A DNA stretch of 64,000 nucleotides from UBA11872 sp965198285. Lineage in GTDB: Bacteria > Chloroflexota > UBA11872. A program made the position numbers and the translations under genes. Below, one piece after another: positions 9,223 through 18,755 of this stretch (its first letter is position 1; every line of letters starts with the position of its first letter). The stretch spans positions 3,038,001 through 3,102,000 of the forward strand of contig OZ240251.1 in the NCBI GenBank assembly GCA_965198285.1. Direction: 5' to 3'. The notes beneath the pieces were generated by a model. The model had not been told where the DNA came from, made no database searches, and saw only the letters and a list, made by a program, of their open reading frames with translations.

Positions 9223-12200
9223 TCAGGCCGCAGGCGTCCGAACGATGTGTGCCGGCACGTCCTGAATGGCCCGCTCGGCCCAGAATGGGTCGGCAGTGAA
9301 CAGGAAGACCTGCCGGTCGCCGGGCATATCGGCTAGAGCCGCCAGGCCGCTGGTCGTACGGCCCGGATCCCAATTGACGAACATTTCATCCAGAAACAGC
9401 GGCAGCGGCTCGTCGCCTTCCACCAGATCAACCATGGCCAGCCGCAGCGCAAAGTAGATCTGCTGAATCGTCCCGCGGCTGAGCGGAGTGTCCACGTTCT
9501 GGGGAAAGTCCTCGCCCGTGCGACGGACCTGGAGGATGGCCCCCGAGGAACTGGCGTCGTCGACACTCAGCAGGTCATACCGATCGTGCGTAAAGCCGCG
9601 TAGGTATCGACCCGCCACAGAGAGCAAAGGCGACTGGTAACGGTCGCGATAGGACGTTTCGGCTTCCTGCACCAGCTTCTGCAGAAGGGCCAGCCGGTCA
9701 TGCTCGCGGCGCACGAAATCCAGACGCTCCTCCGCAGCTGTGATAGCGCCCATTATGTGAGCAGGCCCCGGCTCTTCCATCCACCGATGGCGCTCCGTGG
9801 TTATTTGGCCGCGCTCATCCGCCAGGTCTTGGGCCGTCTGTCGCAGGTCTTCTGCTTCGCGCCGGCTCTCAACCCGTTCGGCGTCGCTGAGCCCCATCTG
9901 AACGCCACCGGCCAAAAGCTGCTCGGCCTCGGCGAATCGCTGGCGCCAATCGGGCACGTCGCGCTCAAGCTCAAGCAGGACGTGCCGTGCTTCGGCGCGC
10001 AGATCGAACGCATGCAGCACCCGCTCGAGTCCAACCTCGGGGTCGGCACCGTACGGATCAATCGCGGCGAGCGAGGCGTCGATCCGTTCGAGTTCGACGT
10101 GCACATCGTCAAGGTCCTCGCCACAAGCCTCAAGCTGCTGGCGGAGCCCCGGAATCTCGGCATCGGCGATCTTGGCAATACGTTCGGTCTCCAACGCGTC
10201 TTCCAGCGCCCGCCGCGTGGCTGGCGCCGCCTCGAAGGGGTCAACGGGCAGTTCAATTGCGAGTTCCTCCCGCAGGCGCGTCACCTCGTCGTACCATGCC
10301 TCAAGACTAGCGGCCACTTCGCGCCTATTGCGGCGCAAACGTTGGGCGCTGCCAGCAATCTGGCGCATGTCTTCCAGGTCACGGACCAGGTCCTCATCAG
10401 GCGTTTCACGCTGTACCGGCGCGATCGGCACGTCCGCGACTACGGACAGGAATTCCGCATGCGCTTCGCTCGCGGCCGTCGCGGCCCGCTCAACCTCGGC
10501 CTCCGCCGCCTCTAGCTCAGCCTGGCCTGCCTCGAGTTCCTGGCGCAGCCGCATCACGTCAGTCTTGGCCTGCTCCGCGGTGCGCTCAACCTCCAGCGCA
10601 TCCTGCAGCGCCCGCCGCGCGGCCGGCGCCGCCTCGAAAGGATCTACCGGCAGGTCGCGCCCGAGCGTCGGCGTCAACCGCTCGACTTCGCCTCGCCAGG
10701 CGGCCAGCCGTGTGGCCACAGCTTCTCGATTACGCCGCAGTCGCTCGGCGCTGCTCAGCATCAGACGCATCTCTTCCAGGTCGCGGACCAAGCCCTCATC
10801 AGGCGTTTCATGCTGTACCGGCGCGATCGGCACGTCCGCGACTACGGACAGAAATTCCGCATGCGCTTCGCTCGCGGCCGTCGCGGCCCGCTCAACCTCG
10901 GCCTCCGCCGCCTCTAGCTCAGCCTGGCCTGCCTCGAGTTCCTGGCGCAGCCGTATCACGTCAGTCTTGGCCTGCTCCGCGGTGCGCTCAACCTCCAGCG
11001 CATCCTGCAGCGCCCGCCGCGCGGCCGGCGCCGCCTCGAAAGGATCTACCGGCAGGTCGCGCCCGAGCGTCGGCGTCAACCGCTCGACTTCGCCTCGCCA
11101 GGCGGCCAGCCGTGTGGCCACAGCTTCTCGATTACGCCGCAGTCGCTCGGCGCTGCTCAGCATCAGACGCATCTCTTCCAGGTCGCGAAGCAGCCCCTCG
11201 TCCGGCGCCTCGAGGTGAATCCGAGCGACGGGGACACTCGCGACTACCGTTAGAAACTTCTCGTGCGCGCTCTCAGCCGTGCTTTCGTTGGCCACGACGC
11301 GCTCACGTGCTTCGACTTCAAAATCCTTCGCGTCTGCTATTTGCTCCAGCACGTCATCGCGCCGCAAGGCGGCGTCCCGACTTTCCTGGGTCCGCTCGAC
11401 CTCGGCCTCAAGATCGGCGTCGAGTTCGAGCCCAAGCCGATGGAGCCGCGCTTCCAAACCGACGCTGGTCTTCTGCTGACGCCGGCGCGACCAACCTCTA
11501 TTCACAACGACGGAAGCGACTACAGTCACCACAGCCGCTACTGCAACAATGACAAGCACCCCGACCGGCGCGCTGAACGCGAAGCTGAGTGAGAGAGCCA
11601 GCGCGCCGAGCAGGATTGGAATCGCTATCCAGGCAGCAGCCTTCAGCGTCACCGGAGCCGGGGTCAGCGCCCGGGAACGTTCAATGTGGCGGAGTTCACG
11701 CAACCGGTCGTCGAGTTCAGCGCGGCTGTGCTCGGTCGCGACGGCAACCAGTCTCCGTTTCAAGCGGGCGCGATTTGACTCAGCAGCTTGAAAGTCAACA
11801 ACGGCGGCAGCCCGCTGCTGCACCGCCGCCTGCAGACTGGCAAAGCGTCCGCGCAATTCGCCCACAGGGAGCTTGAGGACCGCAATCCGCGTGTCTGCAT
11901 CGATCTGATCGGTTCTCAGTATCCGTCCGGCGAGCTCGCGCAGAGCTTCGTTGATGCGTCGCGCCTCGGAATCAATGCTCGCGAGGCTCTCCTGGTATTC
12001 CTGAGCACGGGAGAGTTCACGGTCGAGGCGCTCAATGTCAGCGCGGGCACCTAGTAGCGCACGCGTCCGATCCTCGATCTCAAGCGCCTGTTCACGCTCC
12101 GCAATCGCGAGTTGGGTCTCCCGTTGCTGAATTTGGAGTTGCAGCAGGCGATCATTAACCGACTGCAGCTCTTGCCGGGACTCCCGCCACCCGGCGAAGC

Positions 12201-13704
12201 GCCCTCGTAACTCGGCCACCGAGATCGTGAGGAGTGCTCGGCGGGTAGCAGGGTCAATCTGATCACACGTGAGCGTGCGCCCGGCGACCTCACGGAGGGC
12301 GCCGTCGCTGCGTTGCAGTTCTGCATTCATGCTCCGCACCCGGTCTTGGTTTTCCTGCGCGCGCGAGGTCTCACGGTCCAAGCGTTCGATATCCTCACGA
12401 GCCTCCAGAAGCGCGCGGGTGCCAAGGTCAATCTCCAGCGCGGCTTCGCTCTCCGCGATCCTCCTACGGATGTCCTCTTGCCCAGCCTGAAGCTGCTGAC
12501 GGCGACCATCCGCTGCGTCAAGCAGATTCCGGGAATTCCGCCAGGCGGCGAAGCGCCCACGCAATTCGACCACTGAGACTTCGTTAACCGCGGCGCGGAC
12601 GCCGTCGTCGACCTGTTCCACTGTGAGCGCGCGTCCTGCCAGTTCTCGCAGCCCACCGTCGCTGCGCTGCAACTCCTTATCCATGCTCCTGATACGATCG
12701 CGATCCTCTTGCGCACGAGACAACTCGCGGTCCAGTCGCTCGACATCAGCGCGGGCGACCAACAGACGGCGGATCGCCGCCTCAACTTCACGCGCCTTCT
12801 CGCGCTTCGCGATCATCACCCGAAGATCCTTCCGCTGTGCCCTGAGCTTCTCCGAGCGGTCACGAAGTTCCGCTCGCTCTTCGGCGACACCGTCCCAGGT
12901 GTCGCCTCCGGGTGCCAGGTCCGCGGCCCGTGCTTCGAGTCCGCGAAGGCGGTCGACCCGTCGAACCAGAGGGGCCAGCGTGCGGTCCCGCTCCAGCGCT
13001 AGCTCAATGCGCTGTAGTTTTCGTTCATTTGCTGCCAGGTTTGAGGCGATCCCCTGCAGTCGCTTATCTGCCTTCTCGATCCGGCCACGGTGCTCACGAG
13101 CCTCGGCCAAGCTTCCGCGCAGCCGCCGTATCTGATCGGTAAGCTCGCGGTGTGCCGGCTTCCCGCGACGGTCGGACCGCCAGAGGCGCCGGCGGTCAGC
13201 CTCCAGGGCGCGCACGATGTCGCGCGATGGCCGCAGAAAGTCAAATGGACTCCCGCCCAGCAAACTCTGCACCGCCTGCCAGGCTTGCTGATCAAGCCGG
13301 AGCGCCTCGTCTTGAGTCAAGGCATACACGTTCTTGAAGACGGCACGGTCCATGAGGCCAGTCCAAGGAACCTGTCGATTGGCAAGATCTCCCTCGTCGC
13401 TGTTTACCCTGATTCGTCCAAACGGCCGCGCTCGGAGTCGACGGACAACGCTAGCCAGATCGCCGTTGCGCAGCACAACATCCAGTCGACCGTGTGGAAA
13501 TTGACCGCCCCAGGGCCGGTAAGGATGGCCGTCGGCCGTGGCCGGAGAGAATCCGAACATTGCGCTGGTGAAAAACTCAAAGAGCGCGCTCTTCCCGGAT
13601 TCGTTGGGACCGAGAACGACAACCACGTCATGGCCGCCAAGACCTGTTGTCGACCAATCCGTGATTGGTCCAAAGGCGGCTATTGACCAACCCTCGACCC
13701 TCAT
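9223..13704 (-). CDS. YhaN-type SMC-like AAA ATPase, expanded by internal repeats
   Basis: A 1493-residue ATPase with SbcC/Rad50-like layout. Walker A is GPNESGKS (32-39). Long coiled coil follows to about 670, then two membrane-type hydrophobic segments (about 688-710 and 713-735), a second coiled-coil half, the ABC signature LSRGTIQQIYFALRLA and Walker B LPLFLDEMFVNWD near the C terminus. The central hydrophobic hairpin is characteristic of Bacillus YhaN rather than SbcC. It is about 500 residues longer than typical YhaN, explained by repeats: three units of about 118 residues (from about 314, 431 and 549) and three of about 134 (from about 842, 976 and 1110). The start overlaps the YhaO stop by 4 nt. 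A partnership in DNA-end processing is inferred from the family. Confidence 0.88.
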   Translation of the reverse strand: MRVEGWSIAAFGPITDWSTTGLGGHDVVVVLGPNESGKSALFEFFTSAMFGFSPATADGHPYRPWGGQFPHGRLDVVLRNGDLASVVRRLRARPFGRIRVNSDEGDLANRQVPWTGLMDRAVFKNVYALTQDEALRLDQQAWQAVQSLLGGSPFDFLRPSRDIVRALEADRRRLWRSDRRGKPAHRELTDQIRRLRGSLAEAREHRGRIEKADKRLQGIASNLAANERKLQRIELALERDRTLAPLVRRVDRLRGLEARAADLAPGGDTWDGVAEERAELRDRSEKLRAQRKDLRVMIAKREKAREVEAAIRRLLVARADVERLDRELSRAQEDRDRIRSMDKELQRSDGGLRELAGRALTVEQVDDGVRAAVNEVSVVELRGRFAAWRNSRNLLDAADGRRQQLQAGQEDIRRRIAESEAALEIDLGTRALLEAREDIERLDRETSRAQENQDRVRSMNAELQRSDGALREVAGRTLTCDQIDPATRRALLTISVAELRGRFAGWRESRQELQSVNDRLLQLQIQQRETQLAIAEREQALEIEDRTRALLGARADIERLDRELSRAQEYQESLASIDSEARRINEALRELAGRILRTDQIDADTRIAVLKLPVGELRGRFASLQAAVQQRAAAVVDFQAAESNRARLKRRLVAVATEHSRAELDDRLRELRHIERSRALTPAPVTLKAAAWIAIPILLGALALSLSFAFSAPVGVLVIVAVAAVVTVVASVVVNRGWSRRRQQKTSVGLEARLHRLGLELDADLEAEVERTQESRDAALRRDDVLEQIADAKDFEVEARERVVANESTAESAHEKFLTVVASVPVARIHLEAPDEGLLRDLEEMRLMLSSAERLRRNREAVATRLAAWRGEVERLTPTLGRDLPVDPFEAAPAARRALQDALEVERTAEQAKTDVIRLRQELEAGQAELEAAEAEVERAATAASEAHAEFLSVVADVPIAPVQHETPDEGLVRDLEEMRLMLSSAERLRRNREAVATRLAAWRGEVERLTPTLGRDLPVDPFEAAPAARRALQDALEVERTAEQAKTDVMRLRQELEAGQAELEAAEAEVERAATAASEAHAEFLSVVADVPIAPVQRETPDEDLVRDLEDMRQIAGSAQRLRRNRREVAASLEAWYDEVTRLREELAIELPVDPFEAAPATRRALEDALETERIAKIADAEIPGLRQQLEACGEDLDDVHVELERIDASLAAIDPYGADPEVGLERVLHAFDLRAEARHVLLELERDVPDWRQRFAEAEQLLAGGVQMGLSDAERVESRREAEDLRQTAQDLADERGQITTERHRWMEEPGPAHIMGAITAAEERLDFVRREHDRLALLQKLVQEAETSYRDRYQSPLLSVAGRYLRGFTHDRYDLLSVDDASSSGAILQVRRTGEDFPQNVDTPLSRGTIQQIYFALRLAMVDLVEGDEPLPLFLDEMFVNWDPGRTTSGLAALADMPGDRQVFLFTADPFWAERAIQDVPAHIVRTPAA
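10378..11181 (-). repeat. 402-bp in-frame tandem duplication inside the YhaN-like gene
   Basis: Two adjacent copies with period 402 bp (134 codons), about 10,780-11,181 and 10,378-10,779, differ at only a few bases. For example AGGCGTTTCA starts at 10,399 and again at 10,801. They encode residues about 842-975 and 976-1109. A third, clearly diverged unit follows towards the C terminus. Confidence 0.9.
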
Positions 13705-14963
13705 AGCCGATTCTCGCGCAGCATCCGCTCGGCCGCGGCGAAGTCGAGACCGTCCAGCAACTCGCGGAGATAAGCCAGCCGTTCGGGGCCATCAGGATGC
13801 TCGTCGGCGAGTGCAAGTTCCTCCGGGCCCAGCCGGGCAAGGATCGAGTTGTCGACCCGCGCCAGATTCACGAGTTCGAGCGCCTCGCCCAGCACGTGCT
13901 GCTGGCCGACATATCGGGCGGGGTCGATCGGCGGATAGAGCCCGGCGTCGCGAACCTCGATGTCGAGCACCCCGAGCGCTGCGCAGAGATCTTCGGCCAA
14001 TTCGTTGCGCTCGTCGGCTCGGCGCAGCACATCAACCAGCGGGCAAGGGCCGGCAAGATTCACGCGCAGAATCCACTCTTGGTCGGGCAACACATTCGCG
14101 TCGGACTCTCGTAGACGTTCGAAATCCGCCCGTATTTGGCCCTGGAGAATGGTGATGCTGTCGGCACTTCTAAGGTCTGGACTAGGTAGTTCCTCCCAGC
14201 GCACGGGCGCGAGCGGGTGGAAGCGCACGTGAGGCGCAGCAGGCGGGTCCAAATCGACGACTAGCGCCCCCTTGGCGCCAGATTCGCCGAAGTCCCGCCC
14301 CTGCAGATTGCCCGGATACCAGGCGGGGGAGTCCTCGCGGAGGCGTTGGCGCTTGTGGATATGACCGAGTGCCCAGTAGGCGTAGCTTGGATCGAGATCG
14401 GAAAGAGCAGCGGGTGCGTAGACGTTTCCAGCTTCGTCGTCCGCCGCGCCCTGCGCGCCGCCGACATCCGCGTGCAGTAGCGCGACAGCCGGTTGGGGAC
14501 CGGGTGCCGGCGGGAACGTCCCCGCGAGGTTGATCGATTCGTGGGCTGTCTGATGCCCCGCGGCCACGACCCAGCCCACTCGATCACCGTCGCGACCGAT
14601 AGGAGTCCTTCGTGGGCTCCGAGAACTCTGCAGGTGAAAGTTGGTGGACGGCCAATCGATATGGGCGGCGCGGTAGTTGGTGCGACCGGGGTCGTGGTTG
14701 CCGGTTGCGTAGACCACGGTGACGCCGGCTTCCGTTAGGCGCGCCAGTTCGCGCGTAAGCACACGCTCGGTGGCGATAGTCAGCCATTCGTTGTCGAACA
14801 GGTCGCCGGCGATCAGCAATGCGTCGGCACGTTCCTGGAGAACGAGATCGACTAACTCAACAAAAGCCTCCCGTCCGGCATGCTGGAGCCGCCGACGCAG
14901 GGCTCCGTCGTGCCGCCGATACGGGGTGTCAAGGTGAATGTCGGCCGTGTGGACGAACCGCAT
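13701..14963 (-). CDS. YhaO/SbcD-like metallophosphoesterase (DNA repair exonuclease)
   Basis: A 420-residue calcineurin-like phosphoesterase starting MRFVHTADIHLDTPY at 14,963. Metal-binding motifs are in order: DIHLD, IAGDLFDNEW, ATGNHDPG and WALGHIHKR. Earlier in-frame starts (to 15,086) would add Ser/Arg-rich sequence before the fold and are rejected. In Rad50/Mre11-type systems this subunit cuts DNA at ends or hairpins under control of the coiled-coil ATPase, which here follows with a 4-nt overlap. The C-terminal part (LDGLDFAAAERMLRENRL) probably contacts the ATPase coiled coil, by analogy with SbcD. Confidence 0.88.
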   Translation of the reverse strand: MRFVHTADIHLDTPYRRHDGALRRRLQHAGREAFVELVDLVLQERADALLIAGDLFDNEWLTIATERVLTRELARLTEAGVTVVYATGNHDPGRTNYRAAHIDWPSTNFHLQSSRSPRRTPIGRDGDRVGWVVAAGHQTAHESINLAGTFPPAPGPQPAVALLHADVGGAQGAADDEAGNVYAPAALSDLDPSYAYWALGHIHKRQRLREDSPAWYPGNLQGRDFGESGAKGALVVDLDPPAAPHVRFHPLAPVRWEELPSPDLRSADSITILQGQIRADFERLRESDANVLPDQEWILRVNLAGPCPLVDVLRRADERNELAEDLCAALGVLDIEVRDAGLYPPIDPARYVGQQHVLGEALELVNLARVDNSILARLGPEELALADEHPDGPERLAYLRELLDGLDFAAAERMLRENRL

Positions 14964-14998
14964 GGGAGCCTGACTTACGCTACAATACGACGTTGACG

Positions 14999-15025
14999 CC
15001 CGGCGGAGTGGCCAACTCCGCCGGG
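14999..15025. other. GC-rich perfect hairpin upstream of the YhaO-like gene
   Basis: Arms CCCGGCGGAGT and ACTCCGCCGGG (11 bp) enclose a 5-nt loop. It lies 36 nt upstream of the YhaO start, so it would be in that gene's leader if transcription begins further out. There is no T-run on either side, so it is not a standard terminator. The rest of 14,964-15,171 shows nothing recognisable. Confidence 0.5.
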
Positions 15026-15171
15026 TTGATCTATGTCCGGGCCCGCCGCTGGTTGCGACGTCCACGACATGATGCGAGCGTAGCACACACTTTTCTGGGC
15101 TCCCAAGCAGAAATGCAACGTCGAATCAGGCAGGGTTGATATCCTGCTGATCGGATCGAAACCCCAGTCGA

Positions 15172-16773
15172 CTAGATACCGATAGAGTATCCGTCTCGTC
15201 GCGGATCAGCGCCACCCTGAAGCGCGCCGCTGGCAGGGTTGCGACTTGCGCCCTGCATGCCGCCCACGGCCATGGTCCAGGGTTCGATGGCTTCGGCGCC
15301 GTGGCCGCAGGAGCACAAGGCGTCGATCACGCTCTGATCGATGCGCGATTCGACAAGCACCAGGTCGCCGTCCATCAGCCGCATGCGCGGGGCCTCGATG
15401 GCCGCCTGCACGTCCAGGCCGAAGTCCACGTGCTGCACCAGGGCCTGCGGCTGGGTCTGGCAGATGCCGTAGCTGCCCGGCGTTCCCAGGGCCAGGACCG
15501 GCTCGCCATCGCGCAGCGTGATGCTGGGGGCAATTGGCAATGAGAGCGGCGCGCCGGGGTAGAGGTGGTTCGGGCTGAGCGGGTTCAGATCGCCCCACCT
15601 GAGGAGATCGTTGGTCAGCACGCCATGGCCCTGCACGACGATGCCGGAGCCGAAGCCAGCGCCCAGGCTCTGCGTCAGGCAGACCGCATTGCCGTCGGCG
15701 TCCATTACCGAGAAGGACGTGGTGTGCTCGAGCATGGGATCGGGCCGCGAGCCAGGCGGGGGCGCGGCTCCGATCTGCTCCGTGGGTCCGCTTATGGCCT
15801 CGGGCGAGTCCAGCAGTCCGCGCAGGCGGTCCAGGTTCTCGTCTCCAAGAATCTCTTCAACGATCTCTATTGGCGCGTTGGCGTGCCGAAAGCGTGCACG
15901 GGATGACAACCGAATCGCTCGGATCATCGCGTCCAGATGCTCCGCGCCGTTTCGCTCGAGCGCTCCGATGTCCAGGTGGCTCACGAGGGCCAGGGTCATC
16001 AGCATCTGAAAGCCCTCCGAGGGCGGCGGGGCGCCGTTGACTTCAAGCTCGCGGTACTGGACCTGGATCGGGTCCTGCCAGCGGGCTTCGACGGCGGCAA
16101 GGTCGTCCATGGAGAGCGCGCCACCGAGCGCTTGGATTTCGTTTACCAGGGCCTCGCCCAGCGGACCGTGGTAGAGGTAGCCGGGGCCTTCGCTGACAAG
16201 GGCCTCGTACGTGTCGGCCAAATCGTGCTGATGCAGCATCCAGCCGGCGTCAGGCTCTACACCGTCGTCCAGAAAGATCTCCGACCAGCCGGCGAAAATC
16301 TCCGCAATGTCATTCAGACGGCCAGAAATCATGTGGGCGTTGCCTTCACTGACAGGGAAGCCTCCGCGCGCCATATCGATGGCATCGGCGAAGAGTTCAG
16401 CGCGTGTGCGCGTGCCGTAGGTATCCAGCAGCTTCATCCAGCCGGCCAGGCTGGCGGGCGGCCCCACACCGTGCGGACCGCGAGTCAGGTCGTCGTAGCG
16501 CCGCGCGATGGGGTCGAACTTCAGGGGCACCGCCGGCGTGAAGTCCAGGCAACGCACGCGGCGTTCGGCCGCCACGTAGACCATGGCCGTACCCATGCCG
16601 GCCAGCCCGGACATGTAGGGCTCGACCACATCGAGCGCGGCCGCGGTGGCAACGGCCGCATCAAAGGCATTGCCGCCATTGGACAAGATCCGGGCACCCG
16701 CTTGCGCCGCCAGGGGATGCGCCGCCGCTACTACGCCGCGGCGGGAGGTGACGCTTGGTCGCCGTCCAAACAT
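15172..16773 (-). CDS. Gamma-glutamyltransferase family protein
   Basis: A 533-residue protein of the gamma-glutamyltranspeptidase family (Ntn hydrolases). The N-terminal VVAAAHPLAAQAGARIL and ILSNGGNAFDAAVA are diagnostic. The likely autocleavage/nucleophile Thr lies in HTTSFSVMDADGNAV (about residues 345-360), separating the large and small subunit parts, and GTPGSYGI is conserved near the C terminus. No clear signal peptide is seen, so a cytoplasmic role is possible. Members act on glutathione or gamma-glutamyl compounds, or are cephalosporin-acylase-like; the substrate is not decided here. Confidence 0.85.
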   Translation of the reverse strand: MFGRRPSVTSRRGVVAAAHPLAAQAGARILSNGGNAFDAAVATAAALDVVEPYMSGLAGMGTAMVYVAAERRVRCLDFTPAVPLKFDPIARRYDDLTRGPHGVGPPASLAGWMKLLDTYGTRTRAELFADAIDMARGGFPVSEGNAHMISGRLNDIAEIFAGWSEIFLDDGVEPDAGWMLHQHDLADTYEALVSEGPGYLYHGPLGEALVNEIQALGGALSMDDLAAVEARWQDPIQVQYRELEVNGAPPPSEGFQMLMTLALVSHLDIGALERNGAEHLDAMIRAIRLSSRARFRHANAPIEIVEEILGDENLDRLRGLLDSPEAISGPTEQIGAAPPPGSRPDPMLEHTTSFSVMDADGNAVCLTQSLGAGFGSGIVVQGHGVLTNDLLRWGDLNPLSPNHLYPGAPLSLPIAPSITLRDGEPVLALGTPGSYGICQTQPQALVQHVDFGLDVQAAIEAPRMRLMDGDLVLVESRIDQSVIDALCSCGHGAEAIEPWTMAVGGMQGASRNPASGALQGGADPRRDGYSIGI

Positions 16774-16879
16774 ACGCGTCCAACTCCTTGCGATCCGTCA
16801 GAAACCGCATGATGCGCCCTCACAGGCATCGTGTCATATGCGGAACACGTTCACGCCCACACCCGTGGATGATTGGAAG

Positions 16880-17614
16880 TCAGTACGCCTCGGCCACATC
16901 CTCCAGCGCCTGCCGGTTCAAGACGTCGATGCGCTTGCGGCCGATGGCAATTAAGCCGGAGTTCTTGAGTTCGTTGAGCGCCTGCGTCGCGGTCTCCCGC
17001 GACGTTCCCACGCGCTCGGCTAGGTCGCTGTGAGTCAACCCCGTGACACGTGCGTTGGCTTCCGAGGTGAGCCGAAGGATCAAGGTGGCCAACCGGGACG
17101 TGAGGGACTTGAGCGCCAAGTCCTCCAGCTGCGTCTCCGCCTCGCTCAGCCGGTCGGCGAGCGTTTGCATGATGCGGACGCCAACGATCGGGTAGCGGCC
17201 CATCAGGTACTCCAGATCACGTCGGCTCATCACGCACAGCGTTGAATCTTCAACGGTCTCGGCGAACGAGTCGTAGACGGACTGCCCGAGCAGCGCCATC
17301 TCGCCAAAGAACATGCCCGGTTCGATGTTGGAGATGATGAAACGCTTACCGTCAGGCGAGATGCGGTAGATCTGGACGCTGCCGGTCTTCAACAGGTAGA
17401 GCGCCTCGGGCTTGTCGTCCGGCTGAAAGATGATCCGTGCGGCGCCGACCGTCGACATCCGCGTGCTGCGCTCAACCTCGTAAATCTGCCGCTCCGTGAG
17501 GTCCTGGAAGACCTCAACCTGCCGCAGGTAGCGGCGCTTGAGCTCGCCCCGGTCCCGGCGTTGGCCGCCGCTACCCACGTTCCCGGCGCGAGGCAATCTG
17601 CGCTCAGGCATCAC
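16880..17614 (-). CDS. Crp/Fnr family transcriptional regulator
   Basis: A 244-residue regulator with an N-terminal cyclic-nucleotide-binding-type beta roll (residues about 40-150; KTGSVQIYRISPDGKR, PGMFFGEMALLGQ) and a C-terminal winged helix-turn-helix (LTHSDLAERVGTSRETATQA). The FGEMALL phosphate-cassette motif suggests a cyclic-nucleotide-like ligand. No Fnr-type cysteine cluster is seen, so iron-sulfur sensing is unlikely. Genes on both sides are on the same strand but separated by more than 100 nt, so it is probably monocistronic. Confidence 0.9.
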   Translation of the reverse strand: MMPERRLPRAGNVGSGGQRRDRGELKRRYLRQVEVFQDLTERQIYEVERSTRMSTVGAARIIFQPDDKPEALYLLKTGSVQIYRISPDGKRFIISNIEPGMFFGEMALLGQSVYDSFAETVEDSTLCVMSRRDLEYLMGRYPIVGVRIMQTLADRLSEAETQLEDLALKSLTSRLATLILRLTSEANARVTGLTHSDLAERVGTSRETATQALNELKNSGLIAIGRKRIDVLNRQALEDVAEAY

Positions 17615-17762
17615 ACACCGCCCACACTCGTTGCGTCGTCAGGCCGTTGCCCGCCCGCGACCTGGCCGAGCTGTTGAGATGGAAAATCCACCGTCCCGAC
17701 CCATGTTGGCACAGCTAGAACGCTGACCTGCGTCTGGGCGCCGCAGGCACCCAGCGCAACCT

Positions 17763-18755
17763 TCACCCCGGCGTTGGGCCAAACGGTGCTCGCTCATCCG
17801 GACCGCCCAGGTTGATGGTCCGGGCAGCCTCGCGGTCCCGCTGCATGGCGGCCACCAGCTCTTCCTCCGAGCCAAAGGCCTCCTGTCCTCGCAACCAGAC
17901 TCGGACGAACGTACGAAGCCGGCAGCCATAGATATCGCCGCTGAATCCAACGAGATGGGTTTCGAAGAGCCGGTCGCCAGCGCCAAACGTCGGCCGTGTT
18001 CCCACGCTGATCAGCGCCGGGTAGAGCATTGGGTCGCCGTCCACCAATGCTGATCCCGCGTAGACGCCGTCCGCTGGCAGGACCAGCCAGGACGCGGTCT
18101 GTACGTTGGCTGTGGCAAAACCAAGGGCGCGACCGCGACCATCGCCACGGCCGACCGTCCCGTACACACTGTGCGTGCGACCCAGAATGCCACTGAGCCG
18201 GTCCAAGTCGCCCTCAGCCAGCGCGTTCCGAGCCTGGCTGCTCGAAATCGCGCCGGGTTCGCCCTCGTAACGCACGGGCACGTGGGTGAACTCCAGGCTT
18301 GGCGCAAGACGGGCGATGACATCCGGGGTGCCTCCCCGATCCCGTCCAATGGCGGCGTTTGGCCCGGTGACGAGCGTTCGCATGCCGAGCCGATCAATCA
18401 GGTCGCGCAGGAAGTCCGCGGCCGAGCGGCGCGAGAACTTCCGGTCGAACCGCAGCACGACCACATCGTCCACACCTGAAGCAGCCAGCAAGGCGATCCG
18501 GTCGTCAAGCGTAGTCAACAGGCGCCGTGGTTCGAACGGCCGCAGCACCCACTCGGGCGGAGGCCAGAGGGTTACGGCAATCGCGCGGCCGTCGGCCAAC
18601 TCGGCAGCCGTCCGACAGGTTGCGGCCAGCAACGCTCGATGCCCGCGGTGAACGCCGTCAAAGCGGCCAATCGTCACGGCGGCATCGCCCAGCGGAACAA
18701 ATGCGTCGTCTTCTCGAAACACGCGGAAGCGGTGGGCAACCGGCGCCTTCCCCAT
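17763..18755 (-). CDS. ribF: Bifunctional riboflavin kinase / FAD synthetase
   Basis: A 330-residue RibF converting riboflavin to FMN and FMN to FAD. The N-terminal nucleotidyltransferase domain carries TIGRFDGVHRGHRALL. The C-terminal riboflavin kinase domain carries ALGFATANV and FETHLVGFSGDIYGCRL. The start at 18,755 is chosen because it forms a TAATG overlap with the truB stop, the usual translational coupling; an upstream in-frame start would run into truB. It is the last gene of the nusA operon, in the common order truB-ribF. Confidence 0.93.
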   Translation of the reverse strand: MGKAPVAHRFRVFREDDAFVPLGDAAVTIGRFDGVHRGHRALLAATCRTAAELADGRAIAVTLWPPPEWVLRPFEPRRLLTTLDDRIALLAASGVDDVVVLRFDRKFSRRSAADFLRDLIDRLGMRTLVTGPNAAIGRDRGGTPDVIARLAPSLEFTHVPVRYEGEPGAISSSQARNALAEGDLDRLSGILGRTHSVYGTVGRGDGRGRALGFATANVQTASWLVLPADGVYAGSALVDGDPMLYPALISVGTRPTFGAGDRLFETHLVGFSGDIYGCRLRTFVRVWLRGQEAFGSEEELVAAMQRDREAARTINLGGPDERAPFGPTPG

